Positions 6,902-16,241 of a DNA stretch of 64,000 nt are shown one piece after another. Both the position numbers and the translations under genes were made by a program. Positions within the stretch are counted from its first letter, which is position 1, and every line of letters begins with the position of its first letter. The notes beneath the pieces were generated by a model that was not told where the DNA came from, made no database searches, and saw only the letters and a list, made by a program, of their open reading frames with translations. The stretch is from an uncultured Cytophagales bacterium (GTDB lineage: Bacteria > Bacteroidota > Bacteroidia > Cytophagales > Thermonemataceae), in NCBI GenBank assembly GCA_938002655.1, contig CALLAC010000001.1:356060-420059 (forward strand), read 5' to 3'.

Positions 6902-9751
6902 TTAATTTTCAGTCATTACAAAAGCGGCCCAGTAATAAGGTTCTTTGTATTTTTCTTTGAGTTTGAGTTGGGCTTTGCGAAAGGCTTCTGCTTTATTTTT
7001 AGTGGTTTTAAGTTCGTTGTAAAAGATTTTCATAAGTTCTTGGGTGGCATCGTCGCTTACTTTCCAAAGGCTGATGATAGCGGCATCAACGCCAGCAATT
7101 TGCAAGGCTCTCTGCAAACCATAGACGCCTTCACCTGCTTTCACATCACCGAGCCCTGTTTCACAAGCCGACAGGATAGCGAGTTCGGAGTTATCAAGGT
7201 TCATATTTGCCAATTCGTAGGCGGTGAGCAGTCCGTTGTCTTTATTGGTAGTTTCTTTATCGTTTTTGATGCCTTCCATAGTAGCTTCTGCACCTGCAAA
7301 CATCAATCCTGAACGAAGCATCGGATTGTTGAGAGCTTTGCTAGGTTCAATACCGAAAACTAAATTATTTCCTTCATCAATTTCGTTGACAAAATAGCCG
7401 TGTGTAGCAATATGAATAATATCGGGCTGAGTTGTATCATCAGCTTTTTTGACATTTGTTTCGCTTGCCTGATTTTCGAGTAAAATATCTACTTTGTATC
7501 CCATAGTTTTGAGAATAGGAGCAATGGTTTCTATTTCCTTTTTTGTACCTGGCAAAGATGGAACAGTCCCTTTGTTTCCATAGGTAGGATATCCTACCAA
7601 AAGAGCTTTTTTATTGGGTTTATTTACATTCTTTTTCTCACGTTCTTTGATTTCTGGAATAAAGCGGGTATTTGTAACAAAGGTTAAGTTCCATTCGTCA
7701 ATGACAAACTTTCCATTGGGTTTTTGAATAGAATTCAAACTAATTTGATTGTAAATGCCATCAAGAGAGAGGAAAATGCGTTTTTTACCTTCAAGTAGTT
7801 TTTCAATTTTTTCCCAGTAAACTTGGTAAGAGTTTTTGTCATTTTTTCTAAATCGTACCATATTTTTGTAGAAATTTAACTCATCTTCTTCAAACTCTTT
7901 GCCTTTACCGAGAAAAGCTAATTTAGGAGTTTGCTGATTTTTTTCTATGGAAAGAGCGACGTAGACATGATTGCCTGTAAACTTTTTATCAAATTCTTGA
8001 AAAGTAATAATTTCGAGAGCCGCTTCATAGGGGGCAAGAGCTTTGATAATTTCTTGGATAGTATTTGGTTTTTCCTCAATTTTTTGCTTAAATATTTCAG
8101 ATTTTTCTGAAAGTTCTCGTTCTAAATTGCTAGCTTCTTTTTCAAATTTAGCCAAATCGATGTCTTGTTCTTTCAGTTCTTCTTTGGAGAGAGTATAAAA
8201 ATGGGCTAATTGCTCTTTGAGGTTAATCCATTGATGATACATATTGATAAGTTCTTTATTTTTAGACTTCAAAATGCGTTGTTTGATTTTACTGGAAGCA
8301 TTCAGTAGAATACCTTTGGTAGCAATATGAGCATTATACATTTCGCTAAGAAGTTCAGGTTTTTTTTCAGCGTTTTGGATGGCAAAGTTGTAAAAACGCA
8401 TATAGGTAGGTTTGAATTTTAACCAGTATTGTTCTTTTTCAGTTTCGTTTAATGCAGGAAAATACGAGCTGATAAACTGACTGATTTGCAATAAGGATTT
8501 TCGGAATAGTTCGCTTGCTTCGTCTATATTTCCTTGATACCAACGTACAAGAGCTAAATTTTCTTGGGAAGCGTTGAATTCGGGGTGATTTTCGCCAAGT
8601 ACTTTCTTTCGTATTTGATAGGCTTTTTGGATATATTCTTCGGCTTTCTTTAAATCGTTGAGTAAGAGATAGTATAAACCTAAGTTGTTCGATACTTTAG
8701 CAGTGGAGGGGTGTTCTTCACCCAGTTTTTTCTTGTAGATATTGTAGGCTTGTTGCAAGTATTTTTCTACTTTCTGATAATTTTGCTTTTGCATATACAA
8801 CGAAGCGGCAATATCAAGCAGGTGAGCATAGTCGGGGCTACTGGTGCCAAGTCTGTTTTTACGGATTTTGATAATTTGCTCACAAAGGCTGATAGCTTCA
8901 TCAAGCCTGCCCAGTTCTTGTAAAGCGAGTGTTTTGTTGATAGCGATGCGTTGAAATGTGAGTCCTTTTTTCTTATTTTCTTCGGCATTCAGCTGAATAG
9001 CTTTTTCGTAAATTTCGAGTGATTCTTGCGTTCTGCCTATCATTTGGAGAAAATAAGCTTTATTGTTGTACATAACGGCAAGTAAGCCTTTTGGAGAAGA
9101 GATATTTTCAGCAATTTTAATAGCTTTTTCTACGAGTTCTTGGGCAGTTTTGTAGTTTCCTTTTTGGTTGTAAAGTACAGCAAGGTTATTGAGCGAAACA
9201 GCGACATCGGTCGAGTTTTCTCCGATAATTTTTTTACGTAATTCTAAAACTTCTTGCAAATATCGCTCTGCTTCTTCAAAATTGCTCAGATTAGAATATA
9301 AGATACCCCAGTTGCTTAATAATTTGGCATAGTAAATATTTTCATTTTTTCCTGTCGCTAAAAAGTATTCTTTAGCTTTCTGAAAAGCTTTTTCAGCATT
9401 TTTGAACTTGTTCATTTTCATAAACATTTCCCCTTCGTCCATTTTTTCAAGAGCTTTTTCAAAGGGGTCTTTGGATTTTTCGAGCAACTCTCTTTCATCA
9501 GCCAGCCAGTTTTGCATGAATTCGTTACTTATTCGCTTCATTTGTTGGTCTTCTTCATAAAAGCCTGTGTTATCGCTTACAGCTATGGCACAAGAAAAGT
9601 TTAGCGAGTCGAGTTTTGCTTTTTTTCGTTTGAGTTTTTCTTGATGGTTGGTGGCTTTCAGAATAGTTCTGGTCAAATCTTCAAGCTGAGCATACACTTG
9701 GGCCAAAGAAAGAAAAACAAGGAAACTTCCTATTGAAATGAATTTTTTCAT
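6902..9751 (-). CDS. Exported TPR-CHAT protein (caspase-like peptidase domain)
   Basis: 949 residues. A signal peptide (MKKFISIGSFLVFLSLAQVYAQ) is followed by an array of TPRs of the 42-residue kinesin-light-chain type (about residues 110-460; for example NLAVLYNQKGNYKTAQELVE, NNLGLYYLLLNDLKKAEEYI), a helical linker, and a C-terminal CHAT domain (about 640-949). The caspase-type dyad is present: His784 in IHIATHGYF and Cys863 in ILSACETGLGD. The domain ends in the usual EPYYWAAFVMTEN. CHAT proteins are cysteine proteases or scaffolds related to separase and caspases; the substrate is unknown. The signal peptide puts the domain outside the cytoplasm. Same strand as the lipoprotein and PAS kinase downstream. 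Confidence 0.9.
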   Translation of the reverse strand: MKKFISIGSFLVFLSLAQVYAQLEDLTRTILKATNHQEKLKRKKAKLDSLNFSCAIAVSDNTGFYEEDQQMKRISNEFMQNWLADERELLEKSKDPFEKALEKMDEGEMFMKMNKFKNAEKAFQKAKEYFLATGKNENIYYAKLLSNWGILYSNLSNFEEAERYLQEVLELRKKIIGENSTDVAVSLNNLAVLYNQKGNYKTAQELVEKAIKIAENISSPKGLLAVMYNNKAYFLQMIGRTQESLEIYEKAIQLNAEENKKKGLTFQRIAINKTLALQELGRLDEAISLCEQIIKIRKNRLGTSSPDYAHLLDIAASLYMQKQNYQKVEKYLQQAYNIYKKKLGEEHPSTAKVSNNLGLYYLLLNDLKKAEEYIQKAYQIRKKVLGENHPEFNASQENLALVRWYQGNIDEASELFRKSLLQISQFISSYFPALNETEKEQYWLKFKPTYMRFYNFAIQNAEKKPELLSEMYNAHIATKGILLNASSKIKQRILKSKNKELINMYHQWINLKEQLAHFYTLSKEELKEQDIDLAKFEKEASNLERELSEKSEIFKQKIEEKPNTIQEIIKALAPYEAALEIITFQEFDKKFTGNHVYVALSIEKNQQTPKLAFLGKGKEFEEDELNFYKNMVRFRKNDKNSYQVYWEKIEKLLEGKKRIFLSLDGIYNQISLNSIQKPNGKFVIDEWNLTFVTNTRFIPEIKEREKKNVNKPNKKALLVGYPTYGNKGTVPSLPGTKKEIETIAPILKTMGYKVDILLENQASETNVKKADDTTQPDIIHIATHGYFVNEIDEGNNLVFGIEPSKALNNPMLRSGLMFAGAEATMEGIKNDKETTNKDNGLLTAYELANMNLDNSELAILSACETGLGDVKAGEGVYGLQRALQIAGVDAAIISLWKVSDDATQELMKIFYNELKTTKNKAEAFRKAQLKLKEKYKEPYYWAAFVMTEN

Positions 9752-9858
9752 AGAAATGAATTAGTTTGTAATTGTTTTTGAAAGATACAATTTTTCCCGA
9801 GATAATAAAAATTTGTATTCATTTTTTTAGTGTATCCCCAATCTGTTCATATTCAAAA

Positions 9859-9873
9859 AAACCTCATAGGTTT
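9859..9873. repeat. Short palindrome AAACCT-CAT-AGGTTT
   Basis: Six-base arms with a CAT spacer, in the intergenic region between the divergent TPR-CHAT and ccoG genes. Close relatives occur at 24473-24485, 60123-60142 and 63212-63243. Confidence 0.6.
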
Positions 9874-9962
9874 AGCTGTTTTTCTGCAAATACTCAAAGA
9901 AAAGATTGATTTTTATCATTTTCTTTATCTATGCCTTACAATACTTTTGAGAAAAAATACTT

Positions 9963-11375
9963 ATGATTACCCAAGAACAACCTACCTTTCGCGAACAACT
10001 GGGAGTGTTAGAAAAAACTGGAAAACGGCATTGGATTTTTCCTAAAAAAACAAAAGGTTTTTACACAAATTTACGTAAAATTGCGGCGTTTGTATTTTTA
10101 CTTGTATTCTTTGGTATACCATTCATACAAATAGATGAACATCCGTTCTTTCTGCTCAATTTTATTGAGCGAAAGTTTATTATTTTTGGAAAAGCCTTTT
10201 TCCCGCAAGATTTTTTCTTACTTGCCTTGTTATTAGTAAGCTTTGTAGTATTTATTGCACTTTTTACAGTAGTATTTGGTAGGTTATTTTGTGGTTGGGC
10301 TTGTCCGCAGACTGTTTTTATGGAAATGGTTTTCAGGCAAATTGAATACTGGATAGAAGGTGATGCCTCTGCTCAAAAAAAACTGGCCGAAAGCCCCTGG
10401 ACACGAGAGAAAATTCTCAAAAAAACATTAAAACATGTTATATTTTTGGGAATTTCTTTTGTATTTATTTCTACCTTTGCCGCTTATATTGTTGGAATAA
10501 ATAAACTCAAAGAGATATTTACAAGCAGTTTTTCTGAAAACTGGGTAGCTTGGCTTGTAATAGGGGTATTTACGGGAGCTTTTTATGCAGTATTTGCATT
10601 TATACGCGAAATTGTCTGTATTGTAATTTGCCCGTATGGACGTATGCAAGGCGTATTGCTCGATAGTAATTCCATTGTGGTTGCTTACGATTTTGTAAGA
10701 GGCGAACCTCGTGGAAAAATAAAAAAAGGTGATACTACTCTCAAAGGAGATTGCATTGATTGCAAGCTTTGCGTGCAGGTTTGCCCTACAGGAATAGACA
10801 TTCGGAACGGAACACAACTGGAATGTATAAACTGTACAGCTTGCATTGATGCTTGCAATGAAGTGATGGAAAAAATCCATAAACCCAAAGGTCTCATTCG
10901 CTACGATTCGATGAATGGTATCAAGACTGGTAAAAAATTCAAAGTTACAGGTAGAATGATTGGCTATTCGGTAGTGCTTACGATACTCTTGGGCGTAATG
11001 GCTACTGCACTGGCAGTACGTAAAGATGTGCAAATCAATATTATGCGAACACCAGGAATGCTTTATCAAGAAGTTGGAAAAAATAAAGACACCGTAGCCA
11101 ATCTTTACAATGCCACTTTGGTAAATAAAACCTTCAATACGCAAAAAATACAATTGGAACTTGCCGAAGGGCAAATAGGTAAAATTCAGTGGGTAGCTAC
11201 GTCGCAAGAGGTTGTTTTACAGCCCCAAGAAGTGCGAAAAATTACTTTCTTTATACAAATTCCCAAAAATACTATCAACGCTAGTACAATGAAAGTAAAA
11301 ATCCAAGCATTCAATGCAGAAACACAAAAAATTTTATACAATGCAGAAACTTCATTTATTGCACCCGCAGAATAA
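9963..11375 (+). CDS. ccoG: Cytochrome cbb3 oxidase accessory protein CcoG (FixG)
   Basis: 470-residue membrane ferredoxin needed for assembly of cbb3-type oxidase, thought to handle copper in CcoN maturation. The NapH/FixG signature FGRLFCGWACPQTVF lies between N-terminal membrane segments. Two 4Fe-4S cysteine clusters follow (CIDCKLCVQVCP and CINCTACIDACN). A last membrane segment and a C-terminal Ig-like domain (about 350-470) complete the family layout. A -7 box (TACTTTTG, 9942-9949) sits just upstream but without a clear -33 TTTG. ccoH follows by 33 bases; the catalytic ccoNOP genes are not in this window. Confidence 0.95.
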   Translation: MITQEQPTFREQLGVLEKTGKRHWIFPKKTKGFYTNLRKIAAFVFLLVFFGIPFIQIDEHPFFLLNFIERKFIIFGKAFFPQDFFLLALLLVSFVVFIALFTVVFGRLFCGWACPQTVFMEMVFRQIEYWIEGDASAQKKLAESPWTREKILKKTLKHVIFLGISFVFISTFAAYIVGINKLKEIFTSSFSENWVAWLVIGVFTGAFYAVFAFIREIVCIVICPYGRMQGVLLDSNSIVVAYDFVRGEPRGKIKKGDTTLKGDCIDCKLCVQVCPTGIDIRNGTQLECINCTACIDACNEVMEKIHKPKGLIRYDSMNGIKTGKKFKVTGRMIGYSVVLTILLGVMATALAVRKDVQINIMRTPGMLYQEVGKNKDTVANLYNATLVNKTFNTQKIQLELAEGQIGKIQWVATSQEVVLQPQEVRKITFFIQIPKNTINASTMKVKIQAFNAETQKILYNAETSFIAPAE

Positions 11376-11408
11376 CTTTCTTGCATCAAATTACTAAAAA
11401 ATACTGAA

Positions 11409-11837
11409 ATGAATTTTGGAACAAAAATAGCTATATCAGTAGGAGTTTTTGTAGTTTTTATTTTGGTTCTTTCGCTCATAATGATAAGCAAACAGACTGA
11501 AAGCGTAGAGAAAGACTATTACGAAAAAGATTTACGTTATGAAGAGGAAATACAAGCCCAACGCAATGCTTCACAATTCCCTGTAAAATTTCATACGTAT
11601 CAGCATACTCTCTGGGTGCAGTTTGAGCAAACAATCAGCTACGAGAAGGGTGAAATTTTCTTCTTTCGCCCCGATAACAGCACGAAAGATTTTTCTATTC
11701 CACTGAATTTAGATAATCATGCCAAGCAATTGGTATATGCAGGCAATTTGGCAAAAGGTTTGTGGAAAGTACAAGTAAAATGGCAAAGTGGTGAAAAAAA
11801 ATTCCAAAGTCGTGTGTTTGAGTGGATAATTCCCTGA
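11409..11837 (+). CDS. ccoH: FixH family protein (CcoH)
   Basis: 142 residues: one N-terminal membrane helix (IAISVGVFVVFILVLSLIMI) and a periplasmic beta domain. SVEKDYYEKDLRYEEEIQAQ right after the membrane helix is the conserved FixH/CcoH sequence. The protein is an assembly factor of cbb3 oxidase. It follows ccoG directly and is surely in the same operon. Confidence 0.88.
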   Translation: MNFGTKIAISVGVFVVFILVLSLIMISKQTESVEKDYYEKDLRYEEEIQAQRNASQFPVKFHTYQHTLWVQFEQTISYEKGEIFFFRPDNSTKDFSIPLNLDNHAKQLVYAGNLAKGLWKVQVKWQSGEKKFQSRVFEWIIP

Positions 11838-11871
11838 AATTTGCTAAATTAGCCACTCAAATTGTGATTTA

Positions 11872-12657
11872 ATGCCTCAAACGGGTGAGTATTTGCAAAT
11901 AGAAAATCTACAATGCCTGCAAATTGGCACAGGCAAAAAATGTATATTGGCTTTTCATGGCTTTGGGCAAACTCCCAAAGTATTTGAATATCTGGAAAAT
12001 ATTTTACCCGAATACACGATTTTTAGCTTTGATTTGCTTTCTTTCGGCAGAGAGCCTTCTAAAAAACAAGTTCTCAAACAATTTGAAGCGTTTCTTCAAA
12101 AACAACAAATAGCAAAATTCAATTTGATTGCTTTCAGTATTGGAGCAAAGGTGGCTTTGGTTCTCTTGGAAAATTTTAGCAAGAAAATTGAAAAAATCAC
12201 ACTCATTGCTCCTGATGGTTTTGAGAAGCATCTGATATATGCGTTTGCTACTTCTTTTTGGGGAAAACCGCTTTTTTGGCAATTTGTACGACATCCGCAG
12301 CGGTTTTATTTCATCATAAACTCCTTAAATAAAACATCTTTGATTTCTAAAGTAGAATATTTGCAAATTAAAAACTTTACAGATACGCTTGCTAAGCGTT
12401 TACTTTTATGGAAAACTTGGCTTTCGCAAAAGAATTTTTCTCCACAACTGAAAAATATCAAACGAATTTTGGCTCAAAAAAGAATACAAATGCAAATTTT
12501 CTTGGCATATCAAGACGAGCTTTGTTCCGAAGGACCTATCATAGCTTTTGCAAACAATCAAGCATCGGTTCGTTTACTTTTTACCACATACAAACATCAT
12601 CGAATTTTGCAAGAAGTCTTGAAAGATAATAGATTTGCGGCATTTATGAATAGTTAA
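11872..12657 (+). CDS. Alpha/beta-hydrolase fold protein
   Basis: 261 residues, no signal peptide. The oxyanion-side HGFGQTP (about residue 30), the nucleophile elbow AFSIGAKVAL (serine in an A-x-S-x-G context rather than G-x-S-x-G), and a late histidine in YKHHRIL fit an alpha/beta hydrolase. Its substrate cannot be inferred. It starts 34 bases after ccoH and is followed within 20 bases by engB, so the four genes 9963-13269 probably form one transcription unit by proximity rather than by function. Confidence 0.78.
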   Translation: MPQTGEYLQIENLQCLQIGTGKKCILAFHGFGQTPKVFEYLENILPEYTIFSFDLLSFGREPSKKQVLKQFEAFLQKQQIAKFNLIAFSIGAKVALVLLENFSKKIEKITLIAPDGFEKHLIYAFATSFWGKPLFWQFVRHPQRFYFIINSLNKTSLISKVEYLQIKNFTDTLAKRLLLWKTWLSQKNFSPQLKNIKRILAQKRIQMQIFLAYQDELCSEGPIIAFANNQASVRLLFTTYKHHRILQEVLKDNRFAAFMNS

Positions 12658-12675
12658 TAGAAGCTCTTGAAGGTT

Positions 12676-13269
12676 ATGGAAGCAAAGTTTGTAAAAAGTA
12701 GTGTTGGTTTGGAGCAATGTCCGCCTGCCGATAAACCCGAATATGCTTTTATTGGGCGTTCAAACGTAGGCAAATCTTCATTGATAAATGCTTTGGTAGG
12801 GCAAAAAAATTTAGCTAAAACCTCTCAAACACCAGGGAAAACACAGCATATCAATCATTTTCTTGTAGAAAATACTTGGTATTTGGTAGATTTGCCTGGG
12901 TATGGCTACGCAAAAGTAAGCCAAAAAGAACGCAAATATTGGGAAAAAATGATTAAAGATTACTTGCTAAAACGTGAAAATTTGCTTTGTACGCTTGCAC
13001 TCATAGATTTACGCTTGCCACCACAAGCCAATGATATTGAATTTTTACTTTGGCTCGGGCAGAATGCCTTACCTTTTGCAATAGTTTTTACAAAAGCCGA
13101 TAAACTTTCTCTCTTACAACAAACTAAACAAGAAAACCTTTACCGAGAAGAATTGCTGAAATACTTTGAAGTATTTCCTTGCTACTTTATTACCTCGGCA
13201 GAAAAAAAGCAAGGATTGGAGGAGTTAAAACTCTTTTTATACGAATTAAATCAAAATTTCAACAGATAA
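12676..13269 (+). CDS. engB: Ribosome biogenesis GTPase EngB (YihA/YsxC)
   Basis: An essential GTPase acting in large ribosomal subunit assembly. G1 GRSNVGKSS, the switch region with TPGKTQ, G3 DLPGYGYAK and G4 TKADK all fit the EngB family, as does the length (about 197 residues). I chose the ATG at 12676 (MEAKFVKSSVG); an in-frame TTG at 12667 would add three residues. The gene is 18 bases downstream of the alpha/beta hydrolase. Confidence 0.95.
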   Translation: MEAKFVKSSVGLEQCPPADKPEYAFIGRSNVGKSSLINALVGQKNLAKTSQTPGKTQHINHFLVENTWYLVDLPGYGYAKVSQKERKYWEKMIKDYLLKRENLLCTLALIDLRLPPQANDIEFLLWLGQNALPFAIVFTKADKLSLLQQTKQENLYREELLKYFEVFPCYFITSAEKKQGLEELKLFLYELNQNFNR

Positions 13270-13270
13270 A

Positions 13271-13302
13271 TTTGTCTTTTCACAAGGAATATTTTAGCTT
13301 TG
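13271..13302 (+). promoter_or_regulatory. Bacteroidota-type promoter for the DUF5606 gene
   Basis: TTTG at 13271-13274 and TAGCTTTG at 13295-13302 are separated by 20 bases, matching the phylum consensus TTTG-N19/20-TAnnTTTG. The start codon of the DUF5606 gene is 29 bases downstream of the -7 box. Confidence 0.75.
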
Positions 13303-13330
13303 TAGCCCTTTTTGAAAAATTAGCGAATGT

Positions 13331-14032
13331 ATGGAATTAAAAGAAATCGCCGCAATTTCAGGAAAAGAAGGTTTGTTTCGTATCTTAAAGCCTGCTCGTT
13401 CAGGGATAATCGTAGAAACCCTAGACGCTCAGAAGCGTAAAATAGCTGTGGGTGTGTCTGAAAAAGTTTCTATTTTGAAAGAAATTTCTATTTATACTAC
13501 TACCCAAGAAGGCTCTATTTCATTGGAAGAGGTTTTATATAAAATGCACGAAAAATATCAAGGTTCTTTGCCTATCAGTGCCAAAGCCGATAGTGCCGAT
13601 TTGATGGCTTTCCTACAAGAGGTGTTGCCTGAATATAATAGCGAAAAAGTATATCCTTCTGATGTGAAAAAGCTAGTAAAATGGTATGAAATTCTCTTTC
13701 GCCAAGCCCCCGATGTATTGGTCAGGAAAGAGGAAACGCCCGCAACCGAAACGGAGGTTCAGAGAGTAGATAATACACCAGCTCAAACCACTGAAATTGA
13801 AAATAAATCAGAGGAACTTGTAACCGAAGAGAAACTCAAAAAAACACGCTCTACCAAAAAGAAAACAGAAACCAGCGAAGTTGAAAATAAAATAAAAGAG
13901 CCTGCAACCGAAGAAAAGCCTAAAAAAACACGCTCTGCTAAAAAGAAAACTGATACTACACAAGAGCAAGAAACTGTCTTGGAAACAGAAAAGCCCAAAA
14001 AGAAATCTACCCAAATCCAAAAAGAAGCATAA
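13331..14032 (+). CDS. DUF5606 family protein with a lysine-rich tail
   Basis: 233 residues, cytoplasmic. The first about 135 residues (ISGKEGLFRILKPARSGIIV, then VSILKEISIYT and LEEVLYKM) match DUF5606, a conserved Bacteroidota family of unknown function. The tail from about residue 140 is low complexity: two near-copies of a TEEK-KKTRS-KKKT unit, acidic and lysine-rich, as in nucleic-acid-binding tails. It has its own promoter and a strong terminator. It precedes a DEAD-box RNA helicase by 54 bases, but the terminator argues for separate units. Confidence 0.8.
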   Translation: MELKEIAAISGKEGLFRILKPARSGIIVETLDAQKRKIAVGVSEKVSILKEISIYTTTQEGSISLEEVLYKMHEKYQGSLPISAKADSADLMAFLQEVLPEYNSEKVYPSDVKKLVKWYEILFRQAPDVLVRKEETPATETEVQRVDNTPAQTTEIENKSEELVTEEKLKKTRSTKKKTETSEVENKIKEPATEEKPKKTRSAKKKTDTTQEQETVLETEKPKKKSTQIQKEA

Positions 14033-14041
14033 CCCCAAAAG

Positions 14042-14064
14042 CGAGAGTTAGCCTCTCGTTTTTT
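14042..14064 (+). terminator. Rho-independent terminator after the DUF5606 gene
   Basis: CGAGAG (14042-14047) and CTCTCG (14053-14058) enclose a five-base loop and run into TTTTTT, with an A tract on the 5' side. It starts 9 bases after the stop codon. Confidence 0.92.
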
Positions 14065-14086
14065 CATTTTTAATACCATAAAACCT

Positions 14087-15703
14087 ATGAAATTTACAGA
14101 ACTCAACCTCTCTGAAAGCTTATTGAAGGCAATTGCCGATATGGGATTTACAGAACCTTCACCTATTCAGAAAGAAGCTATTCCTTTGGCTTTACAAGGA
14201 AAAGATATCGTAGGAATGGCACAGACAGGCACAGGAAAAACCGCCGCTTTCGCTATTCCTGCCATAGAAAAAGTTGATGAAAAAGACAAAAACCCGCAAG
14301 TATTGGTGCTTTGTCCTACTCGTGAGTTAGCTTTGCAAGTAAGTGAAGAGTTTGAAAAACTCGCCAAATACAAAAAAATTCGTGTCGTTACACTATATGG
14401 TGGAGACCCTATCGACCGCCAAATTCGTGCTTTGAAAGCAGGGGTGCAGGTGGTAGTAGGTACGCCTGGGCGTATCATTGACCACTTGGAGAGAGGAACT
14501 TTCCAAACCGAGCATATCCATACCGTTGTATTGGACGAGGCAGACGAAATGCTCGATATGGGCTTTAGAGAAGATATTGAAGCTATTCTAGAAGAAATGC
14601 CCTTCGAACGCCAAACTTTGCTTTTTTCGGCTACTATGTCTAAATCTATTTTGGCTATTGTACAGAAATATCAAAACGAGCCACAAATTGTGAAAGTAAT
14701 TCGCAATGAGCTCACCGCCGAAAATATTGAACAACTTTTCTATGAAATCAAAGCCTCTGCCAAATTGGAAGCAATGTGCCGATTGATAGATTTTTACAAT
14801 TTGCAACAAGTAATAGTCTTTTGTAATACCAAGAAAAAGTCTGACGAAGTGGCTTTAGAGCTATTAGAAAGGGGCTATAAAGCCGAAGCTATACATGGCG
14901 ATTTGAGCCAAAGACAAAGAGAGAAAGTAATGAAGCAATTTCGCGAAGGTGCTATCAATATTTTAGTGGCTACTGATGTGGCGGCTCGTGGTATTGATGT
15001 TTCGGGGGTTGATGCCGTTTTCAATTATGATATACCCTTAGACCCTGAATATTATGTACATAGAATAGGTAGAACGGGCAGAGCAGGCAAATCGGGGAAG
15101 GCTTTTACTTTTGTAGTAGGCAGAGAGTTTTTCCGCTTGCGTGAAATTCAGGATTTTACAAAAAAACAAATTAAACGAGGTGTCATCCCTTCCATTGAAG
15201 ATTTGATTGGTATCAAGCAAGCTCAATTTGTAGAAAAAATTGCTTCTATTGCACAGAATGAAGATTTAACGGCTTTTGACCCATTGCTCATGCAACTTCG
15301 TCATATAGGTTTGAAAGATGAAAGTATTATCAAAGCCCTGATACAAATGCAGTGGCAACATCAAAAAACGAAGTATCTGGATATAGAAATCCAAGACTTT
15401 AAGCCAAGCAAAGAAAATCTTAAAGAAAAAGTTTTTGGTAAAGAAAAAGAAAGACGAACAGCAAACAAAAATATGGTTCGCTTGTTTTTGAATGTAGGCA
15501 AAATGGATAAAGTTCGCCCTAATGATATTGTTGGAGCTTTTACAGGTGAAACAGGAATAGCTTTCAAAAATATTGGGCAAATTGATATTTTGGAAAAGTT
15601 TTCGTTTGTAGAAGTAGCCAAGGAAGATGCTCCCAAAGTTATCAAGAAGATGAAAAATGCAACTATCAAGGGCAAACCTGTAAATATTGAACTGGCAAGA
15701 TAA
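14087..15703 (+). CDS. DEAD-box ATP-dependent RNA helicase
   Basis: 538 residues. The motifs appear in order: Q motif (FTEPSPIQKEAI), I (AQTGTGKTAAF), Ia (PTRELALQ), Ib (TPGRIIDH), II (DEAD), III (SAT), IV (VIVFCNT), V (ATDVAARGID) and VI (HRIGRTGRAG). The last about 75 residues (MVRLFLNVGKMDKVRPNDIV to KGKPVNIELAR) are a DbpA/CsdA-type RNA-binding domain. This puts it in the DeaD/CsdA group that remodels structured RNA in ribosome assembly and cold adaptation. I leave the symbol empty because DeaD, CsdA and DbpA cannot be separated here. Confidence 0.94.
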   Translation: MKFTELNLSESLLKAIADMGFTEPSPIQKEAIPLALQGKDIVGMAQTGTGKTAAFAIPAIEKVDEKDKNPQVLVLCPTRELALQVSEEFEKLAKYKKIRVVTLYGGDPIDRQIRALKAGVQVVVGTPGRIIDHLERGTFQTEHIHTVVLDEADEMLDMGFREDIEAILEEMPFERQTLLFSATMSKSILAIVQKYQNEPQIVKVIRNELTAENIEQLFYEIKASAKLEAMCRLIDFYNLQQVIVFCNTKKKSDEVALELLERGYKAEAIHGDLSQRQREKVMKQFREGAINILVATDVAARGIDVSGVDAVFNYDIPLDPEYYVHRIGRTGRAGKSGKAFTFVVGREFFRLREIQDFTKKQIKRGVIPSIEDLIGIKQAQFVEKIASIAQNEDLTAFDPLLMQLRHIGLKDESIIKALIQMQWQHQKTKYLDIEIQDFKPSKENLKEKVFGKEKERRTANKNMVRLFLNVGKMDKVRPNDIVGAFTGETGIAFKNIGQIDILEKFSFVEVAKEDAPKVIKKMKNATIKGKPVNIELAR

Positions 15704-16241
15704 AGTTGCTTTTTTTAAGGAAATAAATATATGTATACCGAACCTTTTGCAGTAGAGCGTACTATGAATGGAAAGACAAAAACCAGAGTGATACAAGAAT
15801 TTAGGGAATATAAATTTGGTGCTAATACGCTGGATTTAACTTTTATTCCTGCAACACGCAGTTTTTCACTGATACCACTAAGGCTTATCTTTTTAAGGCA
15901 GGATATAATTGCAACAAGTTAGTTTCGCATTCTGATTCGTTTGCAATTTTCGTGTATTTGAAAAGATATAAAAGCGTATTTACCTCAAAATCAAATTATT
16001 TTTATCGAAAGCTGAATGTATTTTAAACGCAAGTTTATTGGTAGGTTCATAAGTTTGAGGTTTCAGGGTCTGAGAGTTCAAAAATTGCAAACTTCGAAAC
16101 CTAAACTTTTTCAAGTCTGCTTTCATGAATAATTTTGTAATACTTCTAAATCCAAAGCTGAAATATTTGGCAAATTCATTTATAATTTGTAAATTTAACA
16201 AGATTTTTGCTTTTGTTCCACATAAATAAAATTTTATTGAT
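15704..16241 (+). other. 538-base region with a probable frameshifted small gene
   Basis: No intact gene of normal size is visible. See the separate broken-ORF entry at 15731-16026. The remainder (16027-16241) is AT-rich leader sequence before the large histidine kinase and holds nothing I recognise. Confidence 0.5.
15731..16026 (+). pseudogene. Possible frameshifted small gene of unknown function
   Basis: An ATG at 15731 opens a 63-codon frame (MYTEPFAVERTMNGKTKTRV) that loses protein-like character near 15845. From there a second frame, shifted by -1, stays open to a TAA at 16024-16026 and reads like protein (CNTQFFTDTTKAYLFKAGYN). Joining the two at about 15845-15850 gives one product of about 98 residues. 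Either a sequencing error or a true frameshift would explain this. No family recognised; it may also be chance. Confidence 0.35.

Noticed and set aside
10428..11207. 259-codon open frame on the minus strand
   Set aside because: It is antisense to ccoG, whose motifs are unmistakable; the frame is poor in acidic residues and looks like a shadow.
13783..14106. Minus-strand frames over the DUF5606 gene
   Set aside because: They mirror the lysine-rich low-complexity tail and give phenylalanine/serine-rich nonsense.
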